A stretch of DNA of 64,000 nucleotides from NCBI GenBank assembly GCA_028817305.1, contig JAPPPX010000193.1:1-64000 (forward strand). The letters are read 5' to 3'. The stretch comes from Gammaproteobacteria bacterium. Lineage in GTDB: Bacteria; Pseudomonadota; Gammaproteobacteria; Porifericomitales; Porifericomitaceae. Under the pieces are notes generated by a model. It did no database searches. It saw only the letters and a program-made list of their open reading frames with translations, and was not told the origin of the DNA. Numbering within the stretch: position 1 is the first letter of the stretch; each line of letters begins with the position of its first letter. Positions 7,844 through 18,356 of this stretch are shown one piece after another. Made by a program: the position numbers and the translations under genes.

Positions 7844-9588
7844 GTGCCTCCAGTCGTTTTTCCGGGGCGCACGATGATCTTTTGGCCAGGCTGCAGGTGC
7901 CGGCGCGACAGGGAATTCCAGGCGCGCAATTTTCGCACGCTGGTATTGAATTGTCGGGCGATGCGCCACAGCGAGTCCCCCTTGCGGACCAGGTAGCGGA
8001 CTACGGGCGGGTTGTCGGCGCCCTTGGCGCGGGTGGAACTCTCGGGCGGAGACAAGCGTAGTTGTTGCCCCGGCTGCAGGGGCCGCCTCGTATTGAGACC
8101 GTTCCATTGCACGAGGTGCTGCATCTTGAGGTTGTGGTTTCTGGCGATATTCCACAGGGAATCGTTTTTGCGCACGACATAGTGCCGCGCGCCGGGGGCT
8201 TCAGGCGCCGCTGCCGGTAACGGCTGCCACAGGGTGAGTTTCCGCCCCGGATGCAGGTATTTGCCGCGCAGCATCGGGTTCCACCGCCGCAGTTGGCTTA
8301 TGCTGACTCCATGCCGCCGGCCGATGCTCCACAGGGAATCGCCCTTGCGCACGGTGTAGCGCAGGTGCTTGCCGCGTCCTGTCGGCGGTTCTGGGGAAGC
8401 GAAGGCATGTCGGTACAGTGAACTATGGTAGTTTTTTGAGGGATATAACGGGACCGGAATGCGCAGGTTCTCGCCGATGGCAAGCGGCCGGTCATATTGC
8501 AAGTCGTTCAGGTTGGCGAGCACGGCGGCGTCCAGGCGGTAGCGGGCAGCGAGCGCGACCAGGGTGTCGCCGCTTTGTACCCGGTGGCGCTGCCAGCGCA
8601 GGCGCTCTTGGGCGGGTAAGGCGGCCAGTGCTTGTTTGCCGATACTTGCCCGGTCGCTGGGGAGCAGGATCCGGTGCGGGCCGTCCGGGGGGCTGAGCCA
8701 GCGCCGGAAACCGGCGTTCAGGCGGTGAATTTCCTCCATTTTCAGATCGGTCTTTTGCGCTACCACCCCCAGATCTACGGGGCCTTCCAAGGGCAGGACG
8801 GTGAAATGCGGGCGATCCGGGATCTTGGGCAGCTCCAGATCGTAGTGGTCCGGGCGACGTATCAGTTCCGCTATGGCAAGCCAGGTGGGTACGTATGCCC
8901 GGGTTTCTCTGGGCACCCGCAACGACCAGAAATCGGTGGGTCGGCCCTGACGCCGGTTCTTGCGGATCGCCCGACGCACGTTCCGTTCTCCCCAGTTATA
9001 GCCGGCGAGAGCCAGCAGCCAGTCGCCTTCGAATTCCCGCTCCAGGTTCTGCAAATAATCCAGCGCGGCCCGCGTCGCCTCAATAGGGTCCCTGCGCCCG
9101 TCGTACCACCAGTCCTGGCGCAGGTTGTAAGCCTTTCCGGTTTGCGGGATGAATTGCCACAGGCCCATCGCCTTTTTCGATGATTGGGCATATGGCTGAA
9201 AGGCGCTTTCGACAACGGGCAGCAGGGCGAGTTCCATGGGGAGGCCGCGGCTCTCGATTTCGGTCAGGATGTGATATAGGTACGGTTGCGACCGTTTCAT
9301 CGTCCGGTGAAGATAATCCCCCTTGCGGCGGTATTGGGCGACCTTCTTTTTTACGGCGTCTTGTTGGAGGTGAGGGGACAGTTTCATTTTACCGCGGAGC
9401 CGGTCCAGCAGGTCCCCGGTCGCCCTGGCAGTGGAGGCTGCCGGCCCGATGGGGGTCGTCTGCTCCGGTACCAAGGCGCTGGGGGCATCATGGGGCTTTG
9501 GCGTAGAGAGGGAGGGTGGCCCCTTCTGGGCGCAACCTGCCAGCAACGGCAGGGCAAGGATCAGTGCCGGCGCGTATCGGTAAAGCAT
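7840..9588 (-). CDS. mltD: MltD-like lytic transglycosylase lipoprotein with four LysM domains
   Basis: 582 residues. A lipoprotein signal peptide ends in the lipobox LAGC. The SLT-type transglycosylase domain at about residues 105-230 carries the catalytic Glu in LPVVESAFQP, then GLWQFIPQTG and ALAGYNWGE. Four LysM repeats follow at about 332-378, 403-448, 463-507 and 526-573; E. coli MltD has two. It cleaves peptidoglycan glycan strands as an outer-membrane-anchored enzyme. No Shine-Dalgarno site is visible before the ATG. A TTGACA box on the minus strand (9624-9619) lies just upstream in an AT-rich divergent promoter region. Confidence 0.9.
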   Translation of the reverse strand: MLYRYAPALILALPLLAGCAQKGPPSLSTPKPHDAPSALVPEQTTPIGPAASTARATGDLLDRLRGKMKLSPHLQQDAVKKKVAQYRRKGDYLHRTMKRSQPYLYHILTEIESRGLPMELALLPVVESAFQPYAQSSKKAMGLWQFIPQTGKAYNLRQDWWYDGRRDPIEATRAALDYLQNLEREFEGDWLLALAGYNWGERNVRRAIRKNRRQGRPTDFWSLRVPRETRAYVPTWLAIAELIRRPDHYDLELPKIPDRPHFTVLPLEGPVDLGVVAQKTDLKMEEIHRLNAGFRRWLSPPDGPHRILLPSDRASIGKQALAALPAQERLRWQRHRVQSGDTLVALAARYRLDAAVLANLNDLQYDRPLAIGENLRIPVPLYPSKNYHSSLYRHAFASPEPPTGRGKHLRYTVRKGDSLWSIGRRHGVSISQLRRWNPMLRGKYLHPGRKLTLWQPLPAAAPEAPGARHYVVRKNDSLWNIARNHNLKMQHLVQWNGLNTRRPLQPGQQLRLSPPESSTRAKGADNPPVVRYLVRKGDSLWRIARQFNTSVRKLRAWNSLSRRHLQPGQKIIVRPGKTTGGT

Positions 9589-9599
9589 GAGAGACTATT

Positions 9600-9650
9600 A
9601 TTACGATCCAAAGTTAATTGTCAAGAATCTTTTTTAATATATTATTTGGA
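9600..9650. promoter_or_regulatory. AT-rich divergent promoter region, mltD / methyltransferase
   Basis: On the minus strand TTGACA (9624-9619) faces mltD, followed 15-18 nt later by TAATAA/TAATAG. On the plus strand the overlapping TTGTCA (9618-9623) is followed 16 nt later by TATTAT (9640-9645). The two -35 boxes overlap, so the two promoters would compete. Transcription start sites are not predicted with confidence. Confidence 0.4.
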
Positions 9651-9658
9651 AGGTAATT

Positions 9659-10378
9659 TTGATAGATAGGCATACTCTGGAACCGAGGGGGGCATCGTTC
9701 CCGGAGCGGCAAGGAGAGTTGCAACGCTGGTTCCGCACCGGGCCTGGGAATGCGTTGTTGACGGCGGAGCGACGGTTTTTGGCGCAAGAACTGTCGCATT
9801 GGTCGGGGCGCCATATCTTGCAGTGGGGGCTGCCGCGCATCGATCTGCTGGCGCACGGCCCGGCTCCCTGCCAGCGGGTACTGGCTTCAGGCACTCGCCC
9901 CCACCGGAGAGACAGCGTGGATGTAGTGGTAATGCCCCATGTCCTGGAGTTTGTGCCGGAACCGTGCCGGGCGTTGCGCGAAGCGGCGCAGTTCCTCGCC
10001 GCGAAAGGCATTCTGGTGATCCTGGGTTTTCAGCCCTGGAGCCTTTGGGGGCTGTGGCGCCTGGCCGTCGCCCGGCGGCAGCTGGGGCAGGCGCCTTGGT
10101 GCGGACGCTTCCTGTCGCCGGGGCGGCTGCGTCGCTGGCTGCTGCCGCTTGGCATGGCGCCGTTGCGGGTGCGGGGGCTGCGTGCCTGGACACCGCCAGG
10201 CGACGGCACTTCCCTGTCCGACCGGCTTCAGGCGCGATGGGTTTGCGGCGGCGCTTACGGTTTGGTAGCCGGGAAGCGGTTGATCCCGGTCGCATCCTCG
10301 CCCAGATGCTGGTCGCGGCCTGCGCTGGGCAAAGCCCTTTTGCTGCGGCGCGACCTGCACCAGGTGCGGACTTCATGA
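9659..10378 (+). CDS. SAM-dependent methyltransferase-like protein
   Basis: 239 residues. Its middle, [29 protein letters not shown], resembles the motif II/III region of class I methyltransferases next to rnhA in many proteobacteria. The N-terminal glycine loop is poorly formed. The start is a TTG with GGAAGG 7 nt upstream. The stop overlaps the rnhA ATG (ATGA), so the two are translationally coupled. The substrate is unknown, and the family call rests on the C-terminal half and the gene neighbourhood. Confidence 0.6.
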   Translation: MIDRHTLEPRGASFPERQGELQRWFRTGPGNALLTAERRFLAQELSHWSGRHILQWGLPRIDLLAHGPAPCQRVLASGTRPHRRDSVDVVVMPHVLEFVPEPCRALREAAQFLAAKGILVILGFQPWSLWGLWRLAVARRQLGQAPWCGRFLSPGRLRRWLLPLGMAPLRVRGLRAWTPPGDGTSLSDRLQARWVCGGAYGLVAGKRLIPVASSPRCWSRPALGKALLLRRDLHQVRTS

Positions 10379-10842
10379 GCGACCCGGTCCGCATCTTTAC
10401 CGATGGCTCCTGTCTGGGGAATCCGGGGGTGGGGGGGTGGAGCGCCTTGCTGCTTTGGGGCGAGAGACGTAAAGAACTTAGCGGCGCGGAGGCGCACACG
10501 ACCAACAACCGCATGGAATTGACCGCTGCGATCAGCGCGTTGTCTTACCTTAGGCGGCCTTGCCAGGTACAGTTGGCGACCGATTCGCAGTACCTTAAGC
10601 TGGGGATCTGCGAGTGGCTGCCGCGCTGGCGGCGCCGCGGCTGGCGAGGAAGCGCCGGGCAAAGGGTCAAGAACCGCGATCTATGGCAGAGCTTGGAGGC
10701 GGCAGTCGAGCGGCATGAGGTCGAATGGTTGTGGGTGCCGGCGCACAGCGGCCATCCGGAAAACGAGCGAGCCGATGCGTTGGCAAAAGAGGCGGCCCGC
10801 GACCTTCTGGAACGAGGCGCTACCGGAGACGGGATATTATGA
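10375..10842 (+). CDS. rnhA: Ribonuclease HI
   Basis: 155 residues, normal RNase HI length. It degrades the RNA strand of RNA:DNA hybrids. Catalytic carboxylates are visible in [11 protein letters not shown] (Asp9), NNRMELTAA (Glu), ATDSQYL (Asp) and NERADALA (Asp). ATGA overlaps join it to the upstream methyltransferase and to dnaQ downstream; rnhA-dnaQ adjacency is common in Gammaproteobacteria, where dnaQ is often divergent, whereas here both run in one operon. Confidence 0.96.
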   Translation: MSDPVRIFTDGSCLGNPGVGGWSALLLWGERRKELSGAEAHTTNNRMELTAAISALSYLRRPCQVQLATDSQYLKLGICEWLPRWRRRGWRGSAGQRVKNRDLWQSLEAAVERHEVEWLWVPAHSGHPENERADALAKEAARDLLERGATGDGIL

Positions 10843-11579
10843 GACAGATATCGCTGGATACCGAGACCACCGGTCTGGACCCGCACGAAGGGCACCGCAT
10901 GATCGAGCTGGCCTGTGTCGAGATCGTCGAGAGGCGGTTGACCGGAGTCGTTCGCCGCTGGTTGTTGAACCCGGAGCGAGAGATCTCCGCGGAGGCTATG
11001 CAGGTGCATGGCCTTTCCCTGGACAAACTGCGAGACCAGCCGCGTTTCCGGGATATCGCAGCGGAGTTTATCGAGTTTGTACGCGACAGCGAGCTGGTAA
11101 TCCACAATGCCGCCTTCGACGTAGCTTTTTTGGATGCTGAGTTGGAGCGCGCCGGCGGCTGGGGGCGTTTGGCGGATTACTGTCGGGTCCTCGATACCCT
11201 TGCCCTGGCCCGGGAACTGCACCCGGGGCAGCGCAATAACCTGGACGCTCTGTGCAAGCGCTATACGGTGGTTGCCGGCGAGCAGCGGGGATTACACAAC
11301 GCCTTGCAGGACGCGCAATTGCTGGCGCACGTTTATCTGGCGATGACCAGTGGCCAGACGGCGCTACATTTGCATGACGAGGCCGGGGAGTACCGGGAAC
11401 AAGGTGCGTTGCAGAACCGCCGGCTGCAGCGGGACGGTTTGCCGCGGCTTCCGGTCCTGATGCCTGACCGGGAGGAGCTTGAGGCACATCGGGCACGGCT
11501 GGCATGCATTCAGGAGCTCAGCGGCGGCCGTTGCCTCTGGGTGGACGAGGAGGAGAAAGGGCGGGGCAGCGAAGGCTAG
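10839..11579 (+). CDS. dnaQ: DNA polymerase III epsilon subunit (proofreading exonuclease)
   Basis: 246 residues. DEDDh exonuclease motifs are present: Exo [11 protein letters not shown], Exo [16 protein letters not shown] and Exo [18 protein letters not shown]. The C-terminal tail would bind the polymerase alpha subunit. Its ATG overlaps the rnhA stop, so proofreading and RNA-primer removal functions are co-expressed. It ends 145 nt before the convergent grxD; that gap holds a GC-rich 7-bp inverted repeat but no U-tract terminator. Confidence 0.95.
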   Translation: MRQISLDTETTGLDPHEGHRMIELACVEIVERRLTGVVRRWLLNPEREISAEAMQVHGLSLDKLRDQPRFRDIAAEFIEFVRDSELVIHNAAFDVAFLDAELERAGGWGRLADYCRVLDTLALARELHPGQRNNLDALCKRYTVVAGEQRGLHNALQDAQLLAHVYLAMTSGQTALHLHDEAGEYREQGALQNRRLQRDGLPRLPVLMPDREELEAHRARLACIQELSGGRCLWVDEEEKGRGSEG

Positions 11580-11724
11580 GAGGGTTGGCTCCAGCGGCCC
11601 TCCAGTCGAATTGGCCGCTGCAATGCGGGGACAGCGCCCCTTGGATATTCCAGGGGCTTGGGCATCGGCACACGGGCGCGGCCGCGGCGAGCCACCCATT
11701 CCGCAGTCTAAGGCCTGGCCTTGT

Positions 11725-12060
11725 TCAGTTGGTCGCTTCCGTCGCCGGGTGTGTGGCGGCCCGTACTATTTCCTGCAACTGTCCTTGCTGGAACAGGTCC
11801 ACGACGATGTCGCAACCGCCGATCAATTCCCCGTTGACAAACAATTGCGGGAAAGTCGGCCAGTTGGAATAGGATGGCAGGTGGCGTCGCATCTCCGGTT
11901 CCGAGAGGACATCCACGTAGGCAAACTTGGCCTGGCACGCCTGTAGCGCCCGCGCTACCTGCATAGAGAACCCGCATTGCGGGGCATCCGGACTTCCTTT
12001 CATAAACAGGAGGATCGGATTTTCCGAGATGCGCTTTTTGATATCTGCTGCTATTTCCAC
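11725..12060 (-). CDS. grxD: Monothiol glutaredoxin (Grx4 type)
   Basis: 111 residues with the CGFS active site (DAPQCGFSMQVARAL) and the family sequence NWPTFPQLFVNGELIGGCDIV. CGFS glutaredoxins bind and transfer [2Fe-2S] clusters with glutathione. That is relevant here because the window encodes several iron-sulfur enzymes (FdhA, FdhB, FhcB). Monocistronic, divergent from the formamidase operon. Confidence 0.95.
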   Translation of the reverse strand: MEIAADIKKRISENPILLFMKGSPDAPQCGFSMQVARALQACQAKFAYVDVLSEPEMRRHLPSYSNWPTFPQLFVNGELIGGCDIVVDLFQQGQLQEIVRAATHPATEATN

Positions 12061-12261
12061 GATGCTTTCCTCACTTTGCGACCTGTGTCACGGTGCCCGC
12101 GGGCGAACCGCATACTCGCACTATAGAACACACTGCATCCGCGGGCAACCTTGCTGCGGTGCCGCATCGGTCGCCCGGTTTCCTCGCCCTGAACCTCCAG
12201 TAAGGGGGCATTGCAATCTTGGGCAAAAGAGACAAAAAAGCTTGACATTTCCATTTTTGGT

Positions 12262-12293
12262 TTGACCCGGGGGGGGTTGCACTATAGATTAGC
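12262..12293 (+). promoter_or_regulatory. putative fmdA promoter
   Basis: TTGACC (12262-12267) and TATAGA (12283-12288) with a short 15-bp spacer. The 11-mer tatagattagc at 12283-12293 occurs again upstream of katG (15821-15831). The spacer is suboptimal, so an activator may be needed. Confidence 0.4.
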
Positions 12294-12338
12294 AATCGGG
12301 GCCATGCGACTTCCGACGCCGCTCTTGTATGTAACTGC

Positions 12339-12359
12339 GTACTGGCGGGACGCCAGTAC
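12339..12359. promoter_or_regulatory. Perfect 9-bp inverted repeat upstream of fmdA
   Basis: gtactggcg, a 3-nt spacer gga, then cgccagtac. It lies about 45 nt after the putative -10 box and 39 nt before the fmdA ATG, so it would sit in the 5' leader. It could be a repressor operator or a leader hairpin. No U-tract follows, so it is not a terminator. Confidence 0.5.
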
Positions 12360-12398
12360 AGCTAAAAAAGGCGTTGCCCATAGCGCCGGGAGGTAGTC

Positions 12399-13637
12399 AT
12401 GGCGAAAACCGTATTTCGCGCCGAAATGGGTACGTGGCCTGAAGATCAAGCCACCAAAACTCACAACCGCTGGCATCCGGATATTCCCATTGTCGAATCG
12501 TTCAAACCGGGAGACGAGTTCCGGGTTGAGTGCTACGACTGGACCGGCGGGCAGATCTCCAACGACAACAGCGCTAACGACATCCGGGACGTGGATCTCT
12601 CGAAGGTGCATTACCTGAGCGGCCCCTTCGGGGTCGAGGGCGCGGAGCCCGGCGACCTGATGGTAGTGGATATTAACGATATCGGTGCGTTGGAGGATTC
12701 CCAGTGGGGTTTCACCGGCATCTTCGCCCTGGAAAACGGCGGGGGGTTTCTGGACCGGCATTACCCCAGGGCCCGGAAGGCCTGCTGGGATTTCCACGGT
12801 ATCTACACCTCTTCGCGGCACATCCCCGGCGTCCGCTGGGCCGGCATGATCCATCCCGGCCTGATCGGTTGCCTGCCTTCGGCCGAACTGCTGGCTACCT
12901 GGAACAAGCGGGAGTCCGCCCTGTTCAACACCGATAAAGACCGCGTACCCCCATTGTGCACTTTGCCGGACGGCATGGCGGGAACGACCACGGCGTTGCT
13001 GGGGCAGATGCAGGGAGGCGCTGCGCAGGAGGCCGCGAAGGTGGCCGCGCGCACGGTCCCGGGACGGGAGCATGGCGGCAACTGCGACATCAAGAACCTG
13101 TCCCGCGGCTCGCGGGTCTATTTCCCCGTGTACGTCAAGGGCGGCGGGCTGTCCATGGGCGACATCCACTGGTCCCAGGGGGATGGCGAGATCACCTTCT
13201 GCGGCGCCATTGAGATGGCCGGCTGGATCGATATCGGCGTCGATCTCATCAAGGGAGGCATGGAGAAGTACGGGATCATCAATCCTATCTTCCGGCCAAG
13301 CCCGATCGAGCCGCGCTTCTCCGAGTACTTGGTGTTCGAGGGAATTTCGGTGGACGAGCATACCGGCGACCAGCACTACCTCGATGCGACCATTGCTTAC
13401 CGCAGGGCTTGCCTGAACGCGGTCGAGTACATGAAGAAGTTCGGCTACACCGGCGAACAGGCCTACATGATCCTGGGCACGGCGCCGTGCGAGGGACGGA
13501 TCAGCGGGATCGTGGATATCCCGAATGCCTGTTGCACGCTGGCTTTGCCGACGGAGATATTCGACTTTGACATCCGGCCGTCCGCCGAGGGCCCTAGCCG
13601 CAAGGTGCCCCAAAGCGACGTTGCCGACTCCGATTAG
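12399..13637 (+). CDS. fmdA: Formamidase (acetamidase/formamidase family)
   Basis: 412 residues, full length for FmdA. It hydrolyses formamide to formate and ammonia in the cytoplasm. Family landmarks include RWHPDIPIVESFKPGDEF, DWTGGQI, PGDLMVVDI, the HPGLIG segment, GGNCDIKNLSRGS and GEITFCGAIEM near the predicted metal/active site. The ATG has GGGAGG 7 nt upstream. It is followed after 9 nt by an amide channel, then FmdB. The formate product can feed the NAD-type formate dehydrogenase encoded in this same window. Confidence 0.95.
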   Translation: MAKTVFRAEMGTWPEDQATKTHNRWHPDIPIVESFKPGDEFRVECYDWTGGQISNDNSANDIRDVDLSKVHYLSGPFGVEGAEPGDLMVVDINDIGALEDSQWGFTGIFALENGGGFLDRHYPRARKACWDFHGIYTSSRHIPGVRWAGMIHPGLIGCLPSAELLATWNKRESALFNTDKDRVPPLCTLPDGMAGTTTALLGQMQGGAAQEAAKVAARTVPGREHGGNCDIKNLSRGSRVYFPVYVKGGGLSMGDIHWSQGDGEITFCGAIEMAGWIDIGVDLIKGGMEKYGIINPIFRPSPIEPRFSEYLVFEGISVDEHTGDQHYLDATIAYRRACLNAVEYMKKFGYTGEQAYMILGTAPCEGRISGIVDIPNACCTLALPTEIFDFDIRPSAEGPSRKVPQSDVADSD

Positions 13638-13646
13638 GCCCCGGCC

Positions 13647-14165
13647 ATGTTGCTTGGACTCGCGCTTCTGTATGTGGGCGCCGTGCTGTTCTTGAACGGC
13701 ATCTGGGTCATGGGTCATATTGAGGACCGCGAGATTGCGGTAATCAATATCTTCGTCGGGACGCTGACCTTGCTGATCGCCCTCTACCTCGCATTCGGGC
13801 CGGAGGCGGACGCGGCCACTATCAAGGCGGCGGCCTTCACCCTGCTGTTCACCTTCACCTATTACTGGGTGGCGTGGAATCGCTGGAACGGGGCCGATGG
13901 TCGGGGTCTGGGCTGGTTCTGCTTCTTTGTAGGCGCAACGGTGATCCCGATTACCATACAGCATTTTGCCGACACGGAGATGACCATATGGGGGTTCTGG
14001 CTTGGCATTTGCTGGGCCTCGTGGGCGGTGCTGTGGTTCCTGTTCTGGGCCTTGCTGGCCTTGAAGAAGCCGATCGCCAAGGCCACGGGAGCGATCTGCG
14101 CGGCGCAGGGCGTCTATACCGGCTGGATACCGGGATATATGCTCCTGACCGGGCTGATCGCCTAG
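13647..14165 (+). CDS. AmiS/UreI-family amide or urea channel
   Basis: 172 residues with about six hydrophobic helices. The sequence begins MLLGLALLYVGAVLFLNG and contains AFTLLFTFTYYWVAWNRW and the helix GFWLGICWASWAVLWFLFW, typical of the AmiS/UreI pore family that conducts small amides or urea. It lies 9 nt after fmdA, so formamide entry is the natural inference. No strong ribosome site is seen; coupling to fmdA translation is likely. Confidence 0.92.
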   Translation: MLLGLALLYVGAVLFLNGIWVMGHIEDREIAVINIFVGTLTLLIALYLAFGPEADAATIKAAAFTLLFTFTYYWVAWNRWNGADGRGLGWFCFFVGATVIPITIQHFADTEMTIWGFWLGICWASWAVLWFLFWALLALKKPIAKATGAICAAQGVYTGWIPGYMLLTGLIA

Positions 14166-14188
14166 TCGAAGTCGTATTTTAATCAAGT

Positions 14189-14230
14189 CCCGCCTGTCGG
14201 CGCCTCTTTCCGGGGCGACCGGCAGGCGGG
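14189..14230. promoter_or_regulatory. Stem-loop between amiS-like gene and fmdB
   Basis: cccgcctgtcgg pairs with ccggcaggcggg (12 bp, one G-U pair) around an 18-nt loop. No U-tract follows on either strand, so it is better read as an mRNA processing or attenuation hairpin than a terminator. It lies 30 nt before the fmdB ATG. Confidence 0.5.
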
Positions 14231-14259
14231 TGCGATGCGCGAGGAGGGCCGGGACCGGG

Positions 14260-14550
14260 ATGCCTTTGTACCACTATCTTTGCGAGGGCTGCGGCGAGTT
14301 TGCGGAGCGGCGCCGGATGGCCGAGTACGATATCTCCGTAGAGTGCCCCCGCTGCCGCCGACTGGCGCCGCGCGCGCTCAAGGCGCCCTTTCTCAACACG
14401 ATGAACAAGAACCGGCGCATCGCCCACCAGAGGAACGAGCGCAGCGCCGACGAACCGAGGGTAGAGCGCAGGAGGGCGCCCGCGGGCGCCGGAACACGCG
14501 CACACCATCATCGCGCGCATGGCACTCGTCCCTGGATGATCGGGCATTAA
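14260..14550 (+). CDS. fmdB: FmdB-family zinc-ribbon protein
   Basis: 96 residues. The N-terminus MPLYHYLCEGCGEF followed by CPRCRRLAPRAL gives a C-x2-C ... C-x2-C zinc ribbon, as in FmdB proteins first named from a methylotroph formamidase cluster and proposed to be regulatory. The rest is a basic, histidine-rich tail. ATG at 14260 starts exactly at the family's MP(L/I)Y sequence; an in-frame ATG at 14230 would add ten atypical residues. The crcB GTG follows 2 nt after the stop. Confidence 0.85.
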   Translation: MPLYHYLCEGCGEFAERRRMAEYDISVECPRCRRLAPRALKAPFLNTMNKNRRIAHQRNERSADEPRVERRRAPAGAGTRAHHHRAHGTRPWMIGH

Positions 14551-14552
14551 CG

Positions 14553-14933
14553 GTGCTCCATTCCTTGTTGGCCGTTGCCGGCGGGGGCGCGGTGGGCGCC
14601 GTGGCGCGCTACCTGGTTTACGTGGCGACGACGAGCGTCCTGGGATTGGAGGCGCCGTTCGCTACGCTTGCCGTCAACGTGATCGGCTCGTTGTTCATGG
14701 GATTTTGGGTGGAAGCCATGGCGCTTGCCTGGACCGTGTCGAAGGAAGCGCGTCTGTTCTTTCTGGTCGGCATTCTCGGCAGCTTTACCACTTTCTCCGC
14801 GTTTTCGCTGGATTTTGCGACGCTCTACGAGCGGGGCCGCTTTGTCCTGTGCGTCCTGTACGCGACCGCTTCGGTGGCCGTTTCCATTGGCGCCTTGTTC
14901 GCCGGACTGCTGCTGGCCAGGAAGATTTTCTGA
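14553..14933 (+). CDS. crcB: Fluoride ion channel CrcB/Fluc
   Basis: 126 residues with four hydrophobic helices. Family motifs are GGGAVGAVARYLV near the N-terminus, the NVIGSLFMGF segment with the conserved pore Asn, and FLVGILGSFTTFSAFSLD. It exports fluoride as a dual-topology dimer. The start is GTG, 2 nt after fmdB, so it is probably read with the formamidase genes. No fluoride riboswitch-like leader is present. Confidence 0.93.
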   Translation: MLHSLLAVAGGGAVGAVARYLVYVATTSVLGLEAPFATLAVNVIGSLFMGFWVEAMALAWTVSKEARLFFLVGILGSFTTFSAFSLDFATLYERGRFVLCVLYATASVAVSIGALFAGLLLARKIF

Positions 14934-14984
14934 TGCCGCATGTGCTGGACAGCGACGCTTGTATGAATTTGATCCTTATGCGTA

Positions 14985-14990
14985 TATAAT
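14985..14990 (+). promoter_or_regulatory. -10 box of the lysine-rich protein gene
   Basis: A perfect TATAAT 54 nt upstream of the ATG. No good -35 box at 16-18 bp is seen. Initiation would fall near 14997, at the base of the hairpin at 14996-15017. Confidence 0.5.
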
Positions 14991-14995
14991 AGCAG

Positions 14996-15017
14996 CCACA
15001 ACGACAGTTCGTTGTGG
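14996..15017 (+). promoter_or_regulatory. 5'-end hairpin in the leader of the lysine-rich protein mRNA
   Basis: ccacaacga, loop cagt, tcgttgtgg: a perfect 9-bp stem right after the predicted start site. A hairpin at the very 5' end is a known mRNA-stabilising arrangement. The ribosome site (ggaggggg, about 15032-15039) lies outside it. Confidence 0.5.
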
Positions 15018-15043
15018 TACGTCAAAAGTGTGGAGGGGGAGCC

Positions 15044-15391
15044 ATGGTAAAGAAGAAGTCTGGAAGCAAGAAGTCCTCTAGGAAAACTGTGAGCAAGAAG
15101 CGGAAGGCGAAGACGGTTGCCAAGAAGAAAGCTGTCAGAAAGGTAGCTGCCAAGAAGAAGGTTGCCAAGAGGACAGCCGTCAGGAAGAAGGCTGCCAAAA
15201 AGAAAACTGTCAGGAAAAAGACCGTCAAGAAGAAAGTCGCCAAGAGGAAGGGCGCCAAAAAGAAAGTCGCGAGGAAAAAGACCGCCAAAAAGAAAGTCGC
15301 CAAGAAGGCGGGCGCCAAAAGGGCGGTGAAGAAAAAAAAGGCCGCAAAGAAGAAGAGAAGCGCGAGGCCGAAAAAAAAAATCTTCTTCTGA
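15044..15391 (+). CDS. Lysine-rich histone H1-like (AlgP-type) DNA-binding protein
   Basis: 115 residues, almost entirely Lys, Ala, Arg, Val and Thr in degenerate KKKVAKK / AAKKK units, with a short KKKIFF end. It has no fold-forming core, like the H1-type tails of AlgP or Hc1-like nucleoid proteins. It would bind and compact DNA or act on RNA; which is unknown. It has a strong ribosome site and its own promoter. Its DNA is itself repetitive (aagaagaaagtcgcc-like units), which can make the length variable between strains. Confidence 0.85.
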   Translation: MVKKKSGSKKSSRKTVSKKRKAKTVAKKKAVRKVAAKKKVAKRTAVRKKAAKKKTVRKKTVKKKVAKRKGAKKKVARKKTAKKKVAKKAGAKRAVKKKKAAKKKRSARPKKKIFF

Positions 15392-15536
15392 GACCTTAAA
15401 GTTACCGGGTCTGCCCGGTGGCGACCGGCGTCGCGCTGAAGCCCGTAAAAAGATACAGGAACGGCGGCAGCAACGGCGGAAAGTAGCAGAGAGGAGGTTT
15501 GGCCGCTAAGCGAAGCGGTTGGTAAGTCCGGCTGGC

Positions 15537-15576
15537 CGGCTCTCCGCTCCGAAATCCTCCGGAGCGGAGAGCCGGG
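15537..15576. repeat. Perfect 16-bp inverted repeat
   Basis: ccggctctccgctccg, 8-nt loop, cggagcggagagccgg. A very stable hairpin, but no U-tract follows on either strand. It lies 146 nt after the lysine-rich gene and 289 nt before katG. It may be a Rho-dependent 3' end stabiliser or a repeat remnant. Confidence 0.7.
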
Positions 15577-15792
15577 GGCGTAGGAGAGGGCGCATATTCT
15601 ACGGTGTGCGCGGGGGCTTTACCCGTATTTATGGCGTTTTGAGGCTGAATAATTCGTTTCTGCCCGGAACTACTTGACAAGGGTGGCGCAATAGAGGCAA
15701 TCTTGCGATATAGACTTTGTCTAAACTGGATATTTCCACGAAAGATTCAGGAGGCAGCAAGCAGATGCCGGCACTAGCGCGATTTATTGACC

Positions 15793-18087
<2,295 letters not shown>

Positions 18088-18210
18088 TTGTCGGAGGCTT
18101 CTCCTTGAACCAACCGCCGCACGGCGGTGGAAGCGGCAATATTTCCGCGGCTTATCGGAATTCGTCGAAGGGAAAAGATTCCCACCCTGCCATTCCCGCT
18201 TTTTTCTGTC

Positions 18211-18230
18211 ATTCCGGCGAAAGCCGGAAT
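18211..18230. repeat. REP-type hairpin
   Basis: attccggc, GAAA loop, gccggaat: a perfect 8-bp stem with a GNRA-type tetraloop. The same half-sites appear at 18345-18356 and 18528-18542, split by the inserted element. Confidence 0.7.
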
Positions 18231-18356
18231 CCCGCGCAAATACAGCGCGGAACGCGCACATTGCAGAGCCGGACGGCCTTGCCCCTTCCTTCAAGGGATA
18301 TTTATTTCTGCAAAGGAGCGCGAGACGCGCGCTTTCTATGCGGGATTCCGGCTTTC

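Larger units (their letters stand above)
12061..12398. other. Intergenic region grxD / fmdA
   Basis: 338 nt between divergent genes. The half nearest fmdA holds a promoter-like TTGACC / TATAGA pair and a 9-bp inverted repeat, listed separately. The half nearest grxD shows nothing distinctive. No ORF is supported. Confidence 0.5.

Noticed and set aside
12282-14186. Long open frame of 634 codons on the minus strand
   Set aside because: It is antisense to fmdA and the amide channel, both unmistakable families; the protein is Arg/Gly/Pro-rich without motifs, an effect of GC-rich codons.
14160-14560. Fluoride riboswitch before crcB
   Set aside because: crcB starts 2 nt after fmdB, and the only nearby hairpin (14189-14230) lies before fmdB and does not show the riboswitch pattern.
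15022-15318. Hydrophobic 98-codon frame antisense to the H1-like gene
   Set aside because: Its Phe/Leu/Ala repeats are the reverse complement of Lys/Ala codon runs, not a real membrane protein.
15403-15420. Terminator after the lysine-rich gene
   Set aside because: The accggg/cccggt hairpin is short and has no U-tract.
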